Shown here: positions 1 through 6,866 of the stretch, one piece after another
Layout: the number at the start of each line of letters is the position of its first letter
Position numbering within the stretch: position 1 is the first letter of the stretch
Translations under genes and position numbers: made by a program
DNA from: Bordetella parapertussis
GTDB taxonomy: Bacteria > Pseudomonadota > Gammaproteobacteria > Burkholderiales > Burkholderiaceae_B
Assembly (NCBI GenBank): GCA_945862495.1
Contig: CAMAYM010000061.1
Location: 1-16,322, forward strand
Length of the DNA stretch: 16,322 bases
Direction of reading: 5' to 3'
Notes under the pieces: generated by a model
Told to the model about the DNA's origin: nothing
The model's input: the letters and a program-made list of their open reading frames with translations, nothing else
Database searches by the model: none

Positions 1-2160
1 GCGCCTCTGGTCACGGCAAGAAAAGGTTTTTATACCGACTTGGCGAAATGGGCCTCTGGCAAAGGCTTTACCCATTTGCGTGTCGATAATGAATTTATCG
101 GCACCGCTAAATGGCCGCGCCTGGATCGTTTTAAAGAGCACACCATTGAATTGCCAGTGGCTGATTTAGTCGTGAGCACCAAGGACGAGGCAGCTTTGCG
201 TGAGGTCGTCCGCAGCGCGCTAGAGCACGGCCAAGGGGTGATGAGCGTGCTATGGCCGCTGGGCAAGCTCGAAAGCGATATGTCTGCGCCACTCGAGCAA
301 ACACATTTTTCAGTGAAACGTGCGTGCCCAAGTTGTGGCAAGAGCTTTCCTGAGCCAGATCCAAGAATGTTCTCCTACAACTCCAAACACGGCTGGTGTC
401 AGGGATGTTTTGGAACCGGTCTGCAATTGCAAGGTTTCGACGGAGAACAAACCGGAGAAGAGAATGCATGGAACGCCTCGTACGAGGGTGAGACGCAGAC
501 CTGCACTAGCTGTCACGGCGCGCGTCTCAATCCGATTGCGCGCGCGGTCTTGTGGCGCGACAAATCTATCGCTGAGCTTGCAGGCATGCCTGTCTCAGAT
601 GCGCACACGTTTTTTACTGGCCTCGTCTTGCGTGGTCGGGATGCGGAAATTGCACGTGATATTTTGAGTGAAATTCGTGGCCGTCTGCAATTTATGCAAG
701 AGGTCGGCTTGGGCTATCTAGCCCTTGATCGTGCCGCACCGACCTTGTCAGGTGGCGAAGCGCAACGTATTCGTCTCGCTGCGCAATTAGGCTCAAACAT
801 GCAAGGTGTCTGTTATGTGCTGGATGAGCCCACGATTGGCTTGCATCCGCGTGACAATCGCATCCTGCTCGGCGCGCTGTCCAGACTAGAGAAAAACGGT
901 AATACGCTGGTAGTGGTGGAGCATGATGACGATACGATTCGTCGGGCTGAGCACATCATCGATATCGGACCCGGTGCGGGTGTACGTGGTGGACGTGTCG
1001 TTGCACAAGGCACACTGCAGGATCTGATGGAGGCACCTGAATCGACAACGGGACATTATTTGCGACATCCCCTCGCGCACCCGTTGCAACCTAGACGCCC
1101 CATTGCCAAAGATACACCGATGATCACAGTCAAGGGCGCGACGCTGCATAACTTGCGTGGCGTCACCGCACATTTTCCGATTGGCCGCTTGAGCGTCGTC
1201 ACCGGCGTGTCCGGCTCTGGCAAGTCCACGCTCGCTCGCGAGGTGTTGCTGGATAACCTTTCAGCAGCGATTGCGGCACGTGGCGCGCAACCTTGGCATG
1301 GTTGCGCAGACATTACAGGCTGGGATGTGCTGGACCGCGTACTCGAAGTCGATCAAACACCGATTGGTAAAACACCGCGTTCATGCCCTGCCACCTATAT
1401 TGGTTTTTGGGACGATGTCCGTAAACAGTTTGCAGAAACCAACGAAGCACGGATTCGCGGCTGGGGCGCAGGCCGTTTCTCCTTTAATACGGGCGATGGT
1501 CGCTGTCCGCTGTGTGAAGGCCAAGGCATGCGCACGTTGGAGATGAGCTTTTTACCTGATGTAAAAGTACCCTGTGATGCGTGTAATGGCGCGCGTTTCA
1601 ATACCGACACCTTAGGCGTCAGAATGCGTGAGAAGCACGCAGGTGACGTGCTGTCCATGGAGGTCGATGATGCCATCGGGTATTTTGCGGCCCATCCACG
1701 CATCCGGCATCCGTTGCAGTTGATGCAAGACGTGGGACTGGGTTATCTGACACTGGGACAGCCCTCCCCCACGCTTTCTGGTGGTGAAGCTCAACGCATC
1801 AAACTCGTCACTGAACTAGCAAAAGCCCGAATGACCGAGGGTGTGATCACGACAGGACGTGCCTCGCGCCTGCCGCATACGCTTTATGTCCTGGATGAGC
1901 CGACTGTCGGCCTGTCGATGGCGGATGTGGAAAAATTAATTCGTGTGTTGCATCGTTTGGTTGAAGCTGGCAATACCGTTGTGGTGATCGAACACAATCT
2001 GGACATCATTGCCGAGGCCGATTGGCTGTTGGATCTGGGTCCAGAGGGAGGTTCGGGTGGTGGACAACTCGTCATTGAAGGCACGCCCGAGCAAGTCGTC
2101 GCTGCACGTCAAAAATCGCATACGGGTGAAGTCCTTCATGAGTTTTTAAATCGTTCATGA
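1..2160 (+). CDS. UvrA-family excinuclease ABC ATPase (probable UvrA paralogue), 5'-truncated
   Basis: This is the C-terminal 719 residues of a UvrA-type DNA damage-recognition ATPase; the frame is open from base 1, so the true start lies outside the window. Visible in order: a zinc motif with Cys pairs at 325/334 and 397/406; ABC signature LSGGEAQRIRL at 745-777; Walker B YVLDEPTIGL at 814-843; the second-half Walker A GVSGSGKST at 1204-1230; the second zinc finger with Cys at 1504/1513 and 1573/1582; signature LSGGEAQRIKL at 1774-1806; and Walker B YVLDEPTVGL at 1885-1914. The first Walker A is missing only because of the window edge. UvrA dimers bind distorted DNA and load UvrB in nucleotide excision repair. 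A short insertion between the last signature and Walker B, and TVGLSMADV in place of the usual TTGLHFADI, suggest a divergent UvrA paralogue (some betaproteobacteria carry a very long duplicated form) rather than housekeeping uvrA. The stop overlaps the pabB start by 4 bases. Confidence 0.9.
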   Translation, partial: APLVTARKGFYTDLAKWASGKGFTHLRVDNEFIGTAKWPRLDRFKEHTIELPVADLVVSTKDEAALREVVRSALEHGQGVMSVLWPLGKLESDMSAPLEQTHFSVKRACPSCGKSFPEPDPRMFSYNSKHGWCQGCFGTGLQLQGFDGEQTGEENAWNASYEGETQTCTSCHGARLNPIARAVLWRDKSIAELAGMPVSDAHTFFTGLVLRGRDAEIARDILSEIRGRLQFMQEVGLGYLALDRAAPTLSGGEAQRIRLAAQLGSNMQGVCYVLDEPTIGLHPRDNRILLGALSRLEKNGNTLVVVEHDDDTIRRAEHIIDIGPGAGVRGGRVVAQGTLQDLMEAPESTTGHYLRHPLAHPLQPRRPIAKDTPMITVKGATLHNLRGVTAHFPIGRLSVVTGVSGSGKSTLAREVLLDNLSAAIAARGAQPWHGCADITGWDVLDRVLEVDQTPIGKTPRSCPATYIGFWDDVRKQFAETNEARIRGWGAGRFSFNTGDGRCPLCEGQGMRTLEMSFLPDVKVPCDACNGARFNTDTLGVRMREKHAGDVLSMEVDDAIGYFAAHPRIRHPLQLMQDVGLGYLTLGQPSPTLSGGEAQRIKLVTELAKARMTEGVITTGRASRLPHTLYVLDEPTVGLSMADVEKLIRVLHRLVEAGNTVVVIEHNLDIIAEADWLLDLGPEGGSGGGQLVIEGTPEQVVAARQKSHTGEVLHEFLNRS

Positions 2161-3302
2161 ACCACTGCCGTTTCGAGGATCGTCTGACACAGCACGCGCG
2201 GGTGCTGACAGAGCCGCTTGGCCGCATTGTGGCGTCTAAGCCTGAAGAACTGCCTGCCGCTTTTGCTCAGATTGAGGATGCACGTCGTGCGGGTCACTGG
2301 GTCGCACTGATGCTCGAGTATGAATTGGGTGAGTGGCTAGAACCTGCGCTCTCGGAATCTTCTCGTCAATCTGCTCTGGAGGGCTCAAGCAATCAACCAA
2401 GACTCACGGCACTGGTGTTTGAGCACATGCATGAAGAACGGCCCTGGTCTGTTGCTCAGGAACGTACGAGTGAAATGCAAAGTTGCATTGTTTCAGTCAC
2501 CCCTGGCATTGCCAAGGCGCTCTACCTTGAGCGTATTGAGCTAATCAGAGAATGGATTGCGCAAGGTGAGGTCTACCAGATCAACTCAACCTTCCCGTTG
2601 TTTGTCAAAACCGAAGGCGATCCGGCTCAACTGTATTGTCAAATCGCCACGCGTCACCCTGTCGCGCATGCAGCTTATATCGAGGATGCGGGTCGTACGA
2701 TCCTTTCTTTTTCACCTGAGCTTTTTTTACAGAGAACAGGTAACACCCTTATCACGCGGCCAATGAAAGGGACGGCGCCTCGTTCAACAGATCCTGAAAA
2801 GGATCGTCAGCTCGGTGAGACGTTACATGCAAGTGAAAAAAATCGCGCTGAGAATCTGATGATTGTGGATTTATTGAGAAATGATCTTGGTCGACTGGCA
2901 CGTCCCGGAACGGTTCGAGCCGACCCACTGTTCTCCTTGGAAAAATATCCCTCTGTCTGGACCATGACGTCGACCGTGCAAGCAGAGATTGCTTCTAAGA
3001 CCTCGCTAGCCGAGATTTTAAAAGCCCTGTTTCCCTGCGGGTCTGTCACGGGTGCGCCTAAAATCGCAGCGATGAAACGTATTCAAGAAACCGAACCTGA
3101 GCCTCGCGGCATTTACTGTGGCAGCTTGGGTTGGCTCGCGCCAAACGGTGACTTTTCACTGAATGTCGCGATTCGTACACTCGTCTTGAATGATCAGGGT
3201 CAAGGTCGTTATCATGTCGGCGGAGGCATCGTCTACGACTCCGACCCAGAGCAAGAGTGGGACGAATGCCATTGGAAAGCTCGAATTCTAAGTACAGACT
3301 GA
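2157..3302 (+). CDS. pabB: Aminodeoxychorismate synthase component I (PabB)
   Basis: A 381-residue cytoplasmic chorismate-utilising enzyme. PabB aminates chorismate to 4-amino-4-deoxychorismate using ammonia supplied by PabA; this feeds p-aminobenzoate and folate synthesis. Family motifs are clear: GEVYQIN at residues 137-143, RPMKGTAPR at 201-209 with Lys204 at the PIKGT-type lysine position that separates PabB from anthranilate synthase TrpE, ENLMIVDLLRNDLGR at 232-246, FPCGSVTGAPK at 292-302, and the C-terminal GGGIVYDSDPEQEWDE at 355-370. The protein is shorter than E. coli PabB (about 450 residues) at the N-terminus. The start ATG sits in the UvrA-like gene's stop as ATGA with no clear Shine-Dalgarno, which implies translational coupling. 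The stop overlaps the next gene by one base. No glutaminase gene is nearby, so PabA must be encoded elsewhere. Confidence 0.92.
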   Translation: MNHCRFEDRLTQHARVLTEPLGRIVASKPEELPAAFAQIEDARRAGHWVALMLEYELGEWLEPALSESSRQSALEGSSNQPRLTALVFEHMHEERPWSVAQERTSEMQSCIVSVTPGIAKALYLERIELIREWIAQGEVYQINSTFPLFVKTEGDPAQLYCQIATRHPVAHAAYIEDAGRTILSFSPELFLQRTGNTLITRPMKGTAPRSTDPEKDRQLGETLHASEKNRAENLMIVDLLRNDLGRLARPGTVRADPLFSLEKYPSVWTMTSTVQAEIASKTSLAEILKALFPCGSVTGAPKIAAMKRIQETEPEPRGIYCGSLGWLAPNGDFSLNVAIRTLVLNDQGQGRYHVGGGIVYDSDPEQEWDECHWKARILSTD

Positions 3303-4033
3303 TGCCTCAAGACTTACAACCCAGTTTGATCGAAACAATGAAGGCAGACGCAGAGAAAGTGATTGCGCTGCTGCCCTATCATTTGCGGCGTTTAACGCAG
3401 TCTGCACTGGCCTTGGAGTATGCGTACCCCGGTGACGATGCAGTGATCGCGGCGATCAATGCGGCATTAGACCGCTCAGGCTCGGCATCACTGACCTCTA
3501 CTGCCACTAGCATGGCGACCCCGTCTTCCCACTCGACTCATGTCTCCGACACGCGTGTTCGTCTCTTACTCAGTCCTCTTGGTCAACTGGACATTCAAAC
3601 TGCACCGTTGCCAGCGTTGCAAGGCATCCCTTTCGTCGCGTTAACTCGTCTGAGACTAGAAAGTGCTGAGCCGCTTTTGCAACACAAAACAACATATCGA
3701 CCATGGTACGACGCGACCACACAGTGGCTCACACAACACCCTGATTATTTTGATCTGATTTTTTTAAACGAAAAGGGCGAGCTTTGCGAAGGCAGCCGCT
3801 CGAATATTTACGTATTGAAAGAAGGCAGATGGCTGACGCCACCGCTTGCCTCTGGACTCTTGGGCGGCGTGTTGCGCACACGTTTATTAGAGACCGGACA
3901 AGCCAAGGAAGCGACGCTCACCCCCTTGGATTTCACCGCCGACAAGGCTTCGATCAGATTATCGAATGCCTTGCGCGGCTGGTTTGACGTACAACTCGAC
4001 CCCTCACTCCTTCCAGGGCGCTTGTTTCCATAA
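3302..4033 (+). CDS. pabC: Aminodeoxychorismate lyase-like class IV aminotransferase (PabC)
   Basis: A 243-residue PLP-dependent class IV aminotransferase-fold protein. Its expected role is releasing pyruvate from aminodeoxychorismate to give p-aminobenzoate. Support comes from LLPYHLRRLTQSA near residues 23-35, HKTTYRPWYD at 128-137 with Lys129 the likely PLP-linked lysine, and EGSRSNIYV followed by a Leu/Gly-rich PPLASGLLGGVLR segment, all typical of the family. I chose the ATG at 3302 because it overlaps the pabB stop as TGATG; an in-frame ATG at 3257 lies inside pabB and would add 15 unconserved residues. Residues about 57-85 are an unusual Ser/Thr-rich stretch where relatives have a short linker. 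PabB and PabC are often fused in one polypeptide in this lineage; here they are separate reading frames. The 3' end overlaps the converging receptor gene by 30 bases. A related branched-chain or D-amino-acid aminotransferase role is less likely given the neighbour. Confidence 0.82.
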   Translation: MPQDLQPSLIETMKADAEKVIALLPYHLRRLTQSALALEYAYPGDDAVIAAINAALDRSGSASLTSTATSMATPSSHSTHVSDTRVRLLLSPLGQLDIQTAPLPALQGIPFVALTRLRLESAEPLLQHKTTYRPWYDATTQWLTQHPDYFDLIFLNEKGELCEGSRSNIYVLKEGRWLTPPLASGLLGGVLRTRLLETGQAKEATLTPLDFTADKASIRLSNALRGWFDVQLDPSLLPGRLFP

Positions 4034-4984
4034 AGCTCGCAACTGCTTGTCCGTATTCTCCAACTCCACCGCATATTCCTTGGGTGCGAGATAGCGAATA
4101 GGCGCATACAACTCGCCTGCTTTCTTGATGTACTCCGGATCTGCAGCGGCCTTGGCAACGGCTGTCACAAGCTTTTCACGGATATCCGCAGGTAAACCTT
4201 TTGGTGCGGCCATTCCACGCAGGGATGCACTTTCAATGTTATACCCCTGTTCGGCAAAGGTTGGAACGTTTGGTGCCAACACTGTCCGTTTAGCAGACAT
4301 CTGACCGATCATACGCATAGGCGAGCCACCCTTGATATAAGAAAGAGCCTCACCCACGTTAATCGCACCCAACATAATCTGTCCTCCGACAACGCCGGCA
4401 CGTGTCTCACCGGAGCCCTTGTAGGGAACATGTGTCATCTTGACACCCGCTGCACGCTCAAAGAACAGCATAGCAAGGTGATCATCTGAACCTACACCGG
4501 TCGTCCCGACCGTCACTTTCCCCGGGTTTGCTTTAGCGTAGGCCGCGAGCTCTTTGAGGTTATTGATCGGAGTAGAGGTATTGACCGTGAAAGCACCTGG
4601 ATCATCGATTAAGTTACCAATCAGGTCATAGCTCTGCCAGCCAAATGTCGAAGGACGCTCTATCGGGATTGACAACATATTTGGTGTGTTCACAAAACCG
4701 ATGGTGTAGCCATCTGGTGTTGCCTTGGCAATTTCAGCAAAACCGATTCCACCACCCGCACCCGGACGGTTGGTAATGATCAGGCGCGCATTATTACCTA
4801 AATGCTTTTCGATATAGGGGGCAATCAGACGTGCGATCAAGTCTGTCCCGCCTCCAGGAGCATAGGCGACGATGACATTAATGGGTTTGGTTGGATACTG
4901 CGCCGCCGCCGATCCCGACCACGCCGCTGCAGCCAACAAAGCCACACTACCTAGACGTCCCAACTGATTGATGATTTTCTTCAT
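4004..4984 (-). CDS. Bug-family (TctC-like) periplasmic tripartite tricarboxylate receptor
   Basis: A 326-residue extracytoplasmic solute receptor of the Bug/TctC family, abundant in Burkholderiales, which binds carboxylates and related small acids in the periplasm. The N-terminus is a Sec signal peptide: MKK, a hydrophobic Ala/Leu-rich core, and a probable cut in GSAAA-QYPTKPI. Family hallmarks follow: PTKPINVIVAYAPGGGTDLIAR, the GAGGGIGF loop, DGYTIGFVNT, and GTTGVGSDDHLA with a MTHVPYKGSG element. I place the start at the ATG at 4984, which has GAGGAG seven bases upstream; the GTG two codons earlier would sit one base from that site. No TctA/TctB membrane partners are in the window, as is common for orphan Bug proteins. 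It is last in a minus-strand cluster of hydroxy-acid enzymes, so its ligand is probably an organic acid that they degrade. The ligand itself cannot be read from the sequence. Confidence 0.9.
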   Translation of the reverse strand: MKKIINQLGRLGSVALLAAAAWSGSAAAQYPTKPINVIVAYAPGGGTDLIARLIAPYIEKHLGNNARLIITNRPGAGGGIGFAEIAKATPDGYTIGFVNTPNMLSIPIERPSTFGWQSYDLIGNLIDDPGAFTVNTSTPINNLKELAAYAKANPGKVTVGTTGVGSDDHLAMLFFERAAGVKMTHVPYKGSGETRAGVVGGQIMLGAINVGEALSYIKGGSPMRMIGQMSAKRTVLAPNVPTFAEQGYNIESASLRGMAAPKGLPADIREKLVTAVAKAAADPEYIKKAGELYAPIRYLAPKEYAVELENTDKQLRALWKQAPWKE

Positions 4985-4991
4985 ACTCACT

Positions 4992-4997
4992 CTCCTC
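4992..4997 (-). promoter_or_regulatory. Shine-Dalgarno site deciding the Bug receptor start
   Basis: The minus strand reads GAGGAG here, with seven bases before the ATG at 4984. This is an ideal spacing and favours that ATG over the GTG codon at 4990-4988, which is only one base from the site. Confidence 0.7.
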
Positions 4998-5020
4998 GGT
5001 TTAGTGCTGTTTTTATATTG

Positions 5021-6046
5021 TTATCCAAACATCTTTTTATATCTTTCCAAAAACACTGGAAACACTTCGGGGTTGACCAAGCGTGGTGGACGCTCTCCAC
5101 GCAAGATCACTTCGATTTGTGCCGCTCCCATCGCCGCTGCATTGCCACGGGCTTCATGTTTGACGCCAGCGGTGTGATAGGTCGCTACAACATTAGGAAG
5201 GCTTAGCAAAGGATTATCGGGCGCTGGGGGTTCGACAGACCAGACGTCGAGACCCGCGCCAGAGAGATGCTGGTCACGCAGTGCCTCGTAAAGCGCCTGC
5301 TCATCATGAATACCGCCTCGCGCAGTGGCGATGAAGACAGCACCTTTTTTCATCGTGCGAAACTCATTGGCACCGATCCAGTTCAGTGTCTCTGGATTGC
5401 GAGGGCAATGCACCGTCACCACATCCGAACGTGCCAACAACTCCTCAAAACTCACAGGTGTTGCACCGCGTCGTTTGATTTCCTCGTCTGAGAGATAGGG
5501 GTCATAACCTAAGACCTTCATATCGAAGGCTTTTGCCAGCTCTGCCATACGTGTGCCGATATTACCCACACCCACGATACCAATCGTTGAGCCGCGAATA
5601 TCGTTGCCCATCAAATCTTCACGGGTCGTGTAGGCATTGGCACGCATCACGCGATCGGATTCAGTAATGCGATGCTTCACCGAAAGCAGTATGCCCATTG
5701 CATGTTCAGCCACAGAGTTGGCGTTACAGCCCGACTGGTTGACCACCAGAACGCCGTGACGGTTGCAGGCGTCTACGTCGACGGGGTCGTAACCCGCTCC
5801 TGAGGTCGATGCACACAACAAATTAGGCATCTTACTGAGCAAGGCCTCGTCGACCCACCATTGCGACGGCACCTCATCTCGCGCGGCACAGATGTGATAA
5901 ACGTGCGCCTCCTTAAAGAGCGCCAGTGTATTTTGTTCATCATCCGAGTACTGGCTGACGGACACCTCGATGTCCTTAAGCGCACTCATATGTTGATCGA
6001 ACGCTGGGTTTAACCAGAAATCAAACCGCACGACCTTTTTTTTCAT
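5021..6046 (-). CDS. D-2-hydroxyacid dehydrogenase, NAD-dependent
   Basis: A 341-residue cytoplasmic oxidoreductase of the D-isomer-specific 2-hydroxyacid dehydrogenase family (phosphoglycerate, glyoxylate and hydroxypyruvate reductase relatives), interconverting a D-2-hydroxyacid and its 2-oxoacid. The Rossmann motif GVGNIG lies at residues 159-164, and Asp182 at the end of the next strand suggests NAD(H) preference. The catalytic set is visible: Arg243 in TARGG, Glu272 in VEPP and His291 in YHTAG. The substrate-loop region is STSGAGYDPVDV near residues 80-91. The ATG at 6046 has a GGAG only three bases upstream, which is rather close. The gene lies between an RraA-like gene (106-base gap with a palindrome) and a Bug receptor (36-base gap), so it likely serves organic-acid catabolism rather than serine synthesis. 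No ACT domain is present, against a SerA role. The substrate is unknown. Confidence 0.88.
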   Translation of the reverse strand: MKKKVVRFDFWLNPAFDQHMSALKDIEVSVSQYSDDEQNTLALFKEAHVYHICAARDEVPSQWWVDEALLSKMPNLLCASTSGAGYDPVDVDACNRHGVLVVNQSGCNANSVAEHAMGILLSVKHRITESDRVMRANAYTTREDLMGNDIRGSTIGIVGVGNIGTRMAELAKAFDMKVLGYDPYLSDEEIKRRGATPVSFEELLARSDVVTVHCPRNPETLNWIGANEFRTMKKGAVFIATARGGIHDEQALYEALRDQHLSGAGLDVWSVEPPAPDNPLLSLPNVVATYHTAGVKHEARGNAAAMGAAQIEVILRGERPPRLVNPEVFPVFLERYKKMFG

Positions 6047-6064
6047 TGTCTCCGTCCAATAATG

Positions 6065-6088
6065 AACTGCCCACCATAGTGGACAGTT
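6065..6088. promoter_or_regulatory. Candidate operator: 24-base near-perfect palindrome
   Basis: Arms AACTGCCCAC (6065-6074) and GTGGACAGTT (6079-6088) are inverted repeats with one mismatch in ten around a CATA centre. It lies 18 bases upstream of the D-2-hydroxyacid dehydrogenase start on the minus strand, where an operator overlapping a promoter or leader would sit. The compact two-fold symmetry suits a dimeric repressor, for example of the IclR or GntR type, but no such regulator is encoded in the window. The regulator assignment is inference. Confidence 0.5.
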
Positions 6089-6102
6089 TGACTGATTTTT
6101 AT

Positions 6103-6136
6103 TGATTCAGCGCATCCTGTGAATCAGGGTATGCGC
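6103..6136 (-). promoter_or_regulatory. Overlapping alternative hairpins (terminator- or attenuator-like)
   Basis: Two inverted repeats share bases. One pairs TGATTCA (6103-6109) with TGAATCA (6120-6126). The other pairs GCGCAT plus CCTG (6110-6119) with CAGG plus ATGCGC (6125-6136), with a two-base bulge. They cannot form together. They lie 17-50 bases past the RraA-like gene's stop. On the minus strand the second stem is followed by an A/T-rich stretch but not a clean T-run, so a rho-independent terminator is uncertain. An attenuator, an mRNA-stabilising hairpin or chance are alternatives. Confidence 0.35.
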
Positions 6137-6152
6137 TTATAGCGCTCAAGGC

Positions 6153-6824
6153 TTACTTGAGAACGCCTTTTGCGCGTAAGGACTGATCGACCCAGCTGCG
6201 GTCAAGTGTACCTTTTGCGATCTTGGCGAAGATCTCTTTTTCTTTCTTTTCAATGTCCGCCACGAGCTTTGCCAACTGATCAGCCATTTCTGGACGGATC
6301 GCAAACACGCCATCGTGATCACCCACAATAATGTCACCGGGGTGAACGACCATGCCGTCCACACAGACCGTCACATTGATTTCGCCGGGGCCTTCTTTGT
6401 AAGGACCGCGATGAGAAATGGAGCGTGCAAAGACTGGGAATTTACCCTTGCTCAAGGCGTCGAAGTCACGAATAGGACCGTCGATCACGAAACCGGCGAT
6501 TTTGCGGCTTTCTGCCAGAGTCGACATGATTTCACCGATGATGGCATTGCGCTGAGGACCACCTGCATCCACCACAATCACATCACCAGGCGCGGCCATA
6601 TCAATCGCCTTGTGCACCATCAGGTTGTCACCTGGCGCTGTTTTGACGGTGAACGCGCGACCCAGAATACGGCCACCTTTGTGGATAGGACGTAGGTCAA
6701 CCGTGCCGTTCGTGCGGCTCACCGCATCACTGATGTTGGCCACTGCAAATTTTGCAAACTTTTTAAGTGTTGCATTGCTGACGGTATGCTTGTGTGTATT
6801 CACTGCGAATCCAAGATCTGCCAT
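6153..6824 (-). CDS. RraA / 4-hydroxy-4-methyl-2-oxoglutarate aldolase-family protein
   Basis: A 223-residue protein of the RraA-like fold, which includes the RNase E regulator RraA and the divalent-metal-dependent aldolases of the protocatechuate and gallate 4,5-cleavage pathways (HMG/CHA aldolases). Visible family elements: ISDAVSRTNG near residues 31-40, GRAFTVKTAPGDNLMVHKA near 55-73, GEIM at 97-100, VIDGPIRD at 113-120 and VHPGDIIVGDHDGVF at 160-174. Glu98, twenty residues, then Arg119-Asp120 matches the acidic-X20-Arg-Asp pattern of the catalytically active members, so an aldolase or decarboxylase role is favoured over pure RNase E regulation. Such enzymes split 4-hydroxy-2-oxoacids, releasing pyruvate. 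ATG with GGAG five bases upstream (6830-6833 on the minus strand). Its setting between a hydroxy-acid oxidase and a hydroxyacid dehydrogenase supports a catabolic role. The substrate is not determinable from sequence. Confidence 0.83.
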   Translation of the reverse strand: MADLGFAVNTHKHTVSNATLKKFAKFAVANISDAVSRTNGTVDLRPIHKGGRILGRAFTVKTAPGDNLMVHKAIDMAAPGDVIVVDAGGPQRNAIIGEIMSTLAESRKIAGFVIDGPIRDFDALSKGKFPVFARSISHRGPYKEGPGEINVTVCVDGMVVHPGDIIVGDHDGVFAIRPEMADQLAKLVADIEKKEKEIFAKIAKGTLDRSWVDQSLRAKGVLK

Positions 6825-6866
6825 GTTGACTCCGTTTTTTTAAAAAGATAGATAGCGTAAAAGGGA

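Noticed and set aside
40..2160. A full UvrA-like gene starting at the TTG at position 40
   Set aside because: The frame stays open to base 1 and the residues before the TTG match conserved UvrA sequence, so the gene is truncated by the window edge rather than starting there.
3257..3301. An upstream ATG for the PabC-like protein
   Set aside because: It lies inside pabB and would add 15 residues without family resemblance; the TGATG overlap at 3302 is the natural start.
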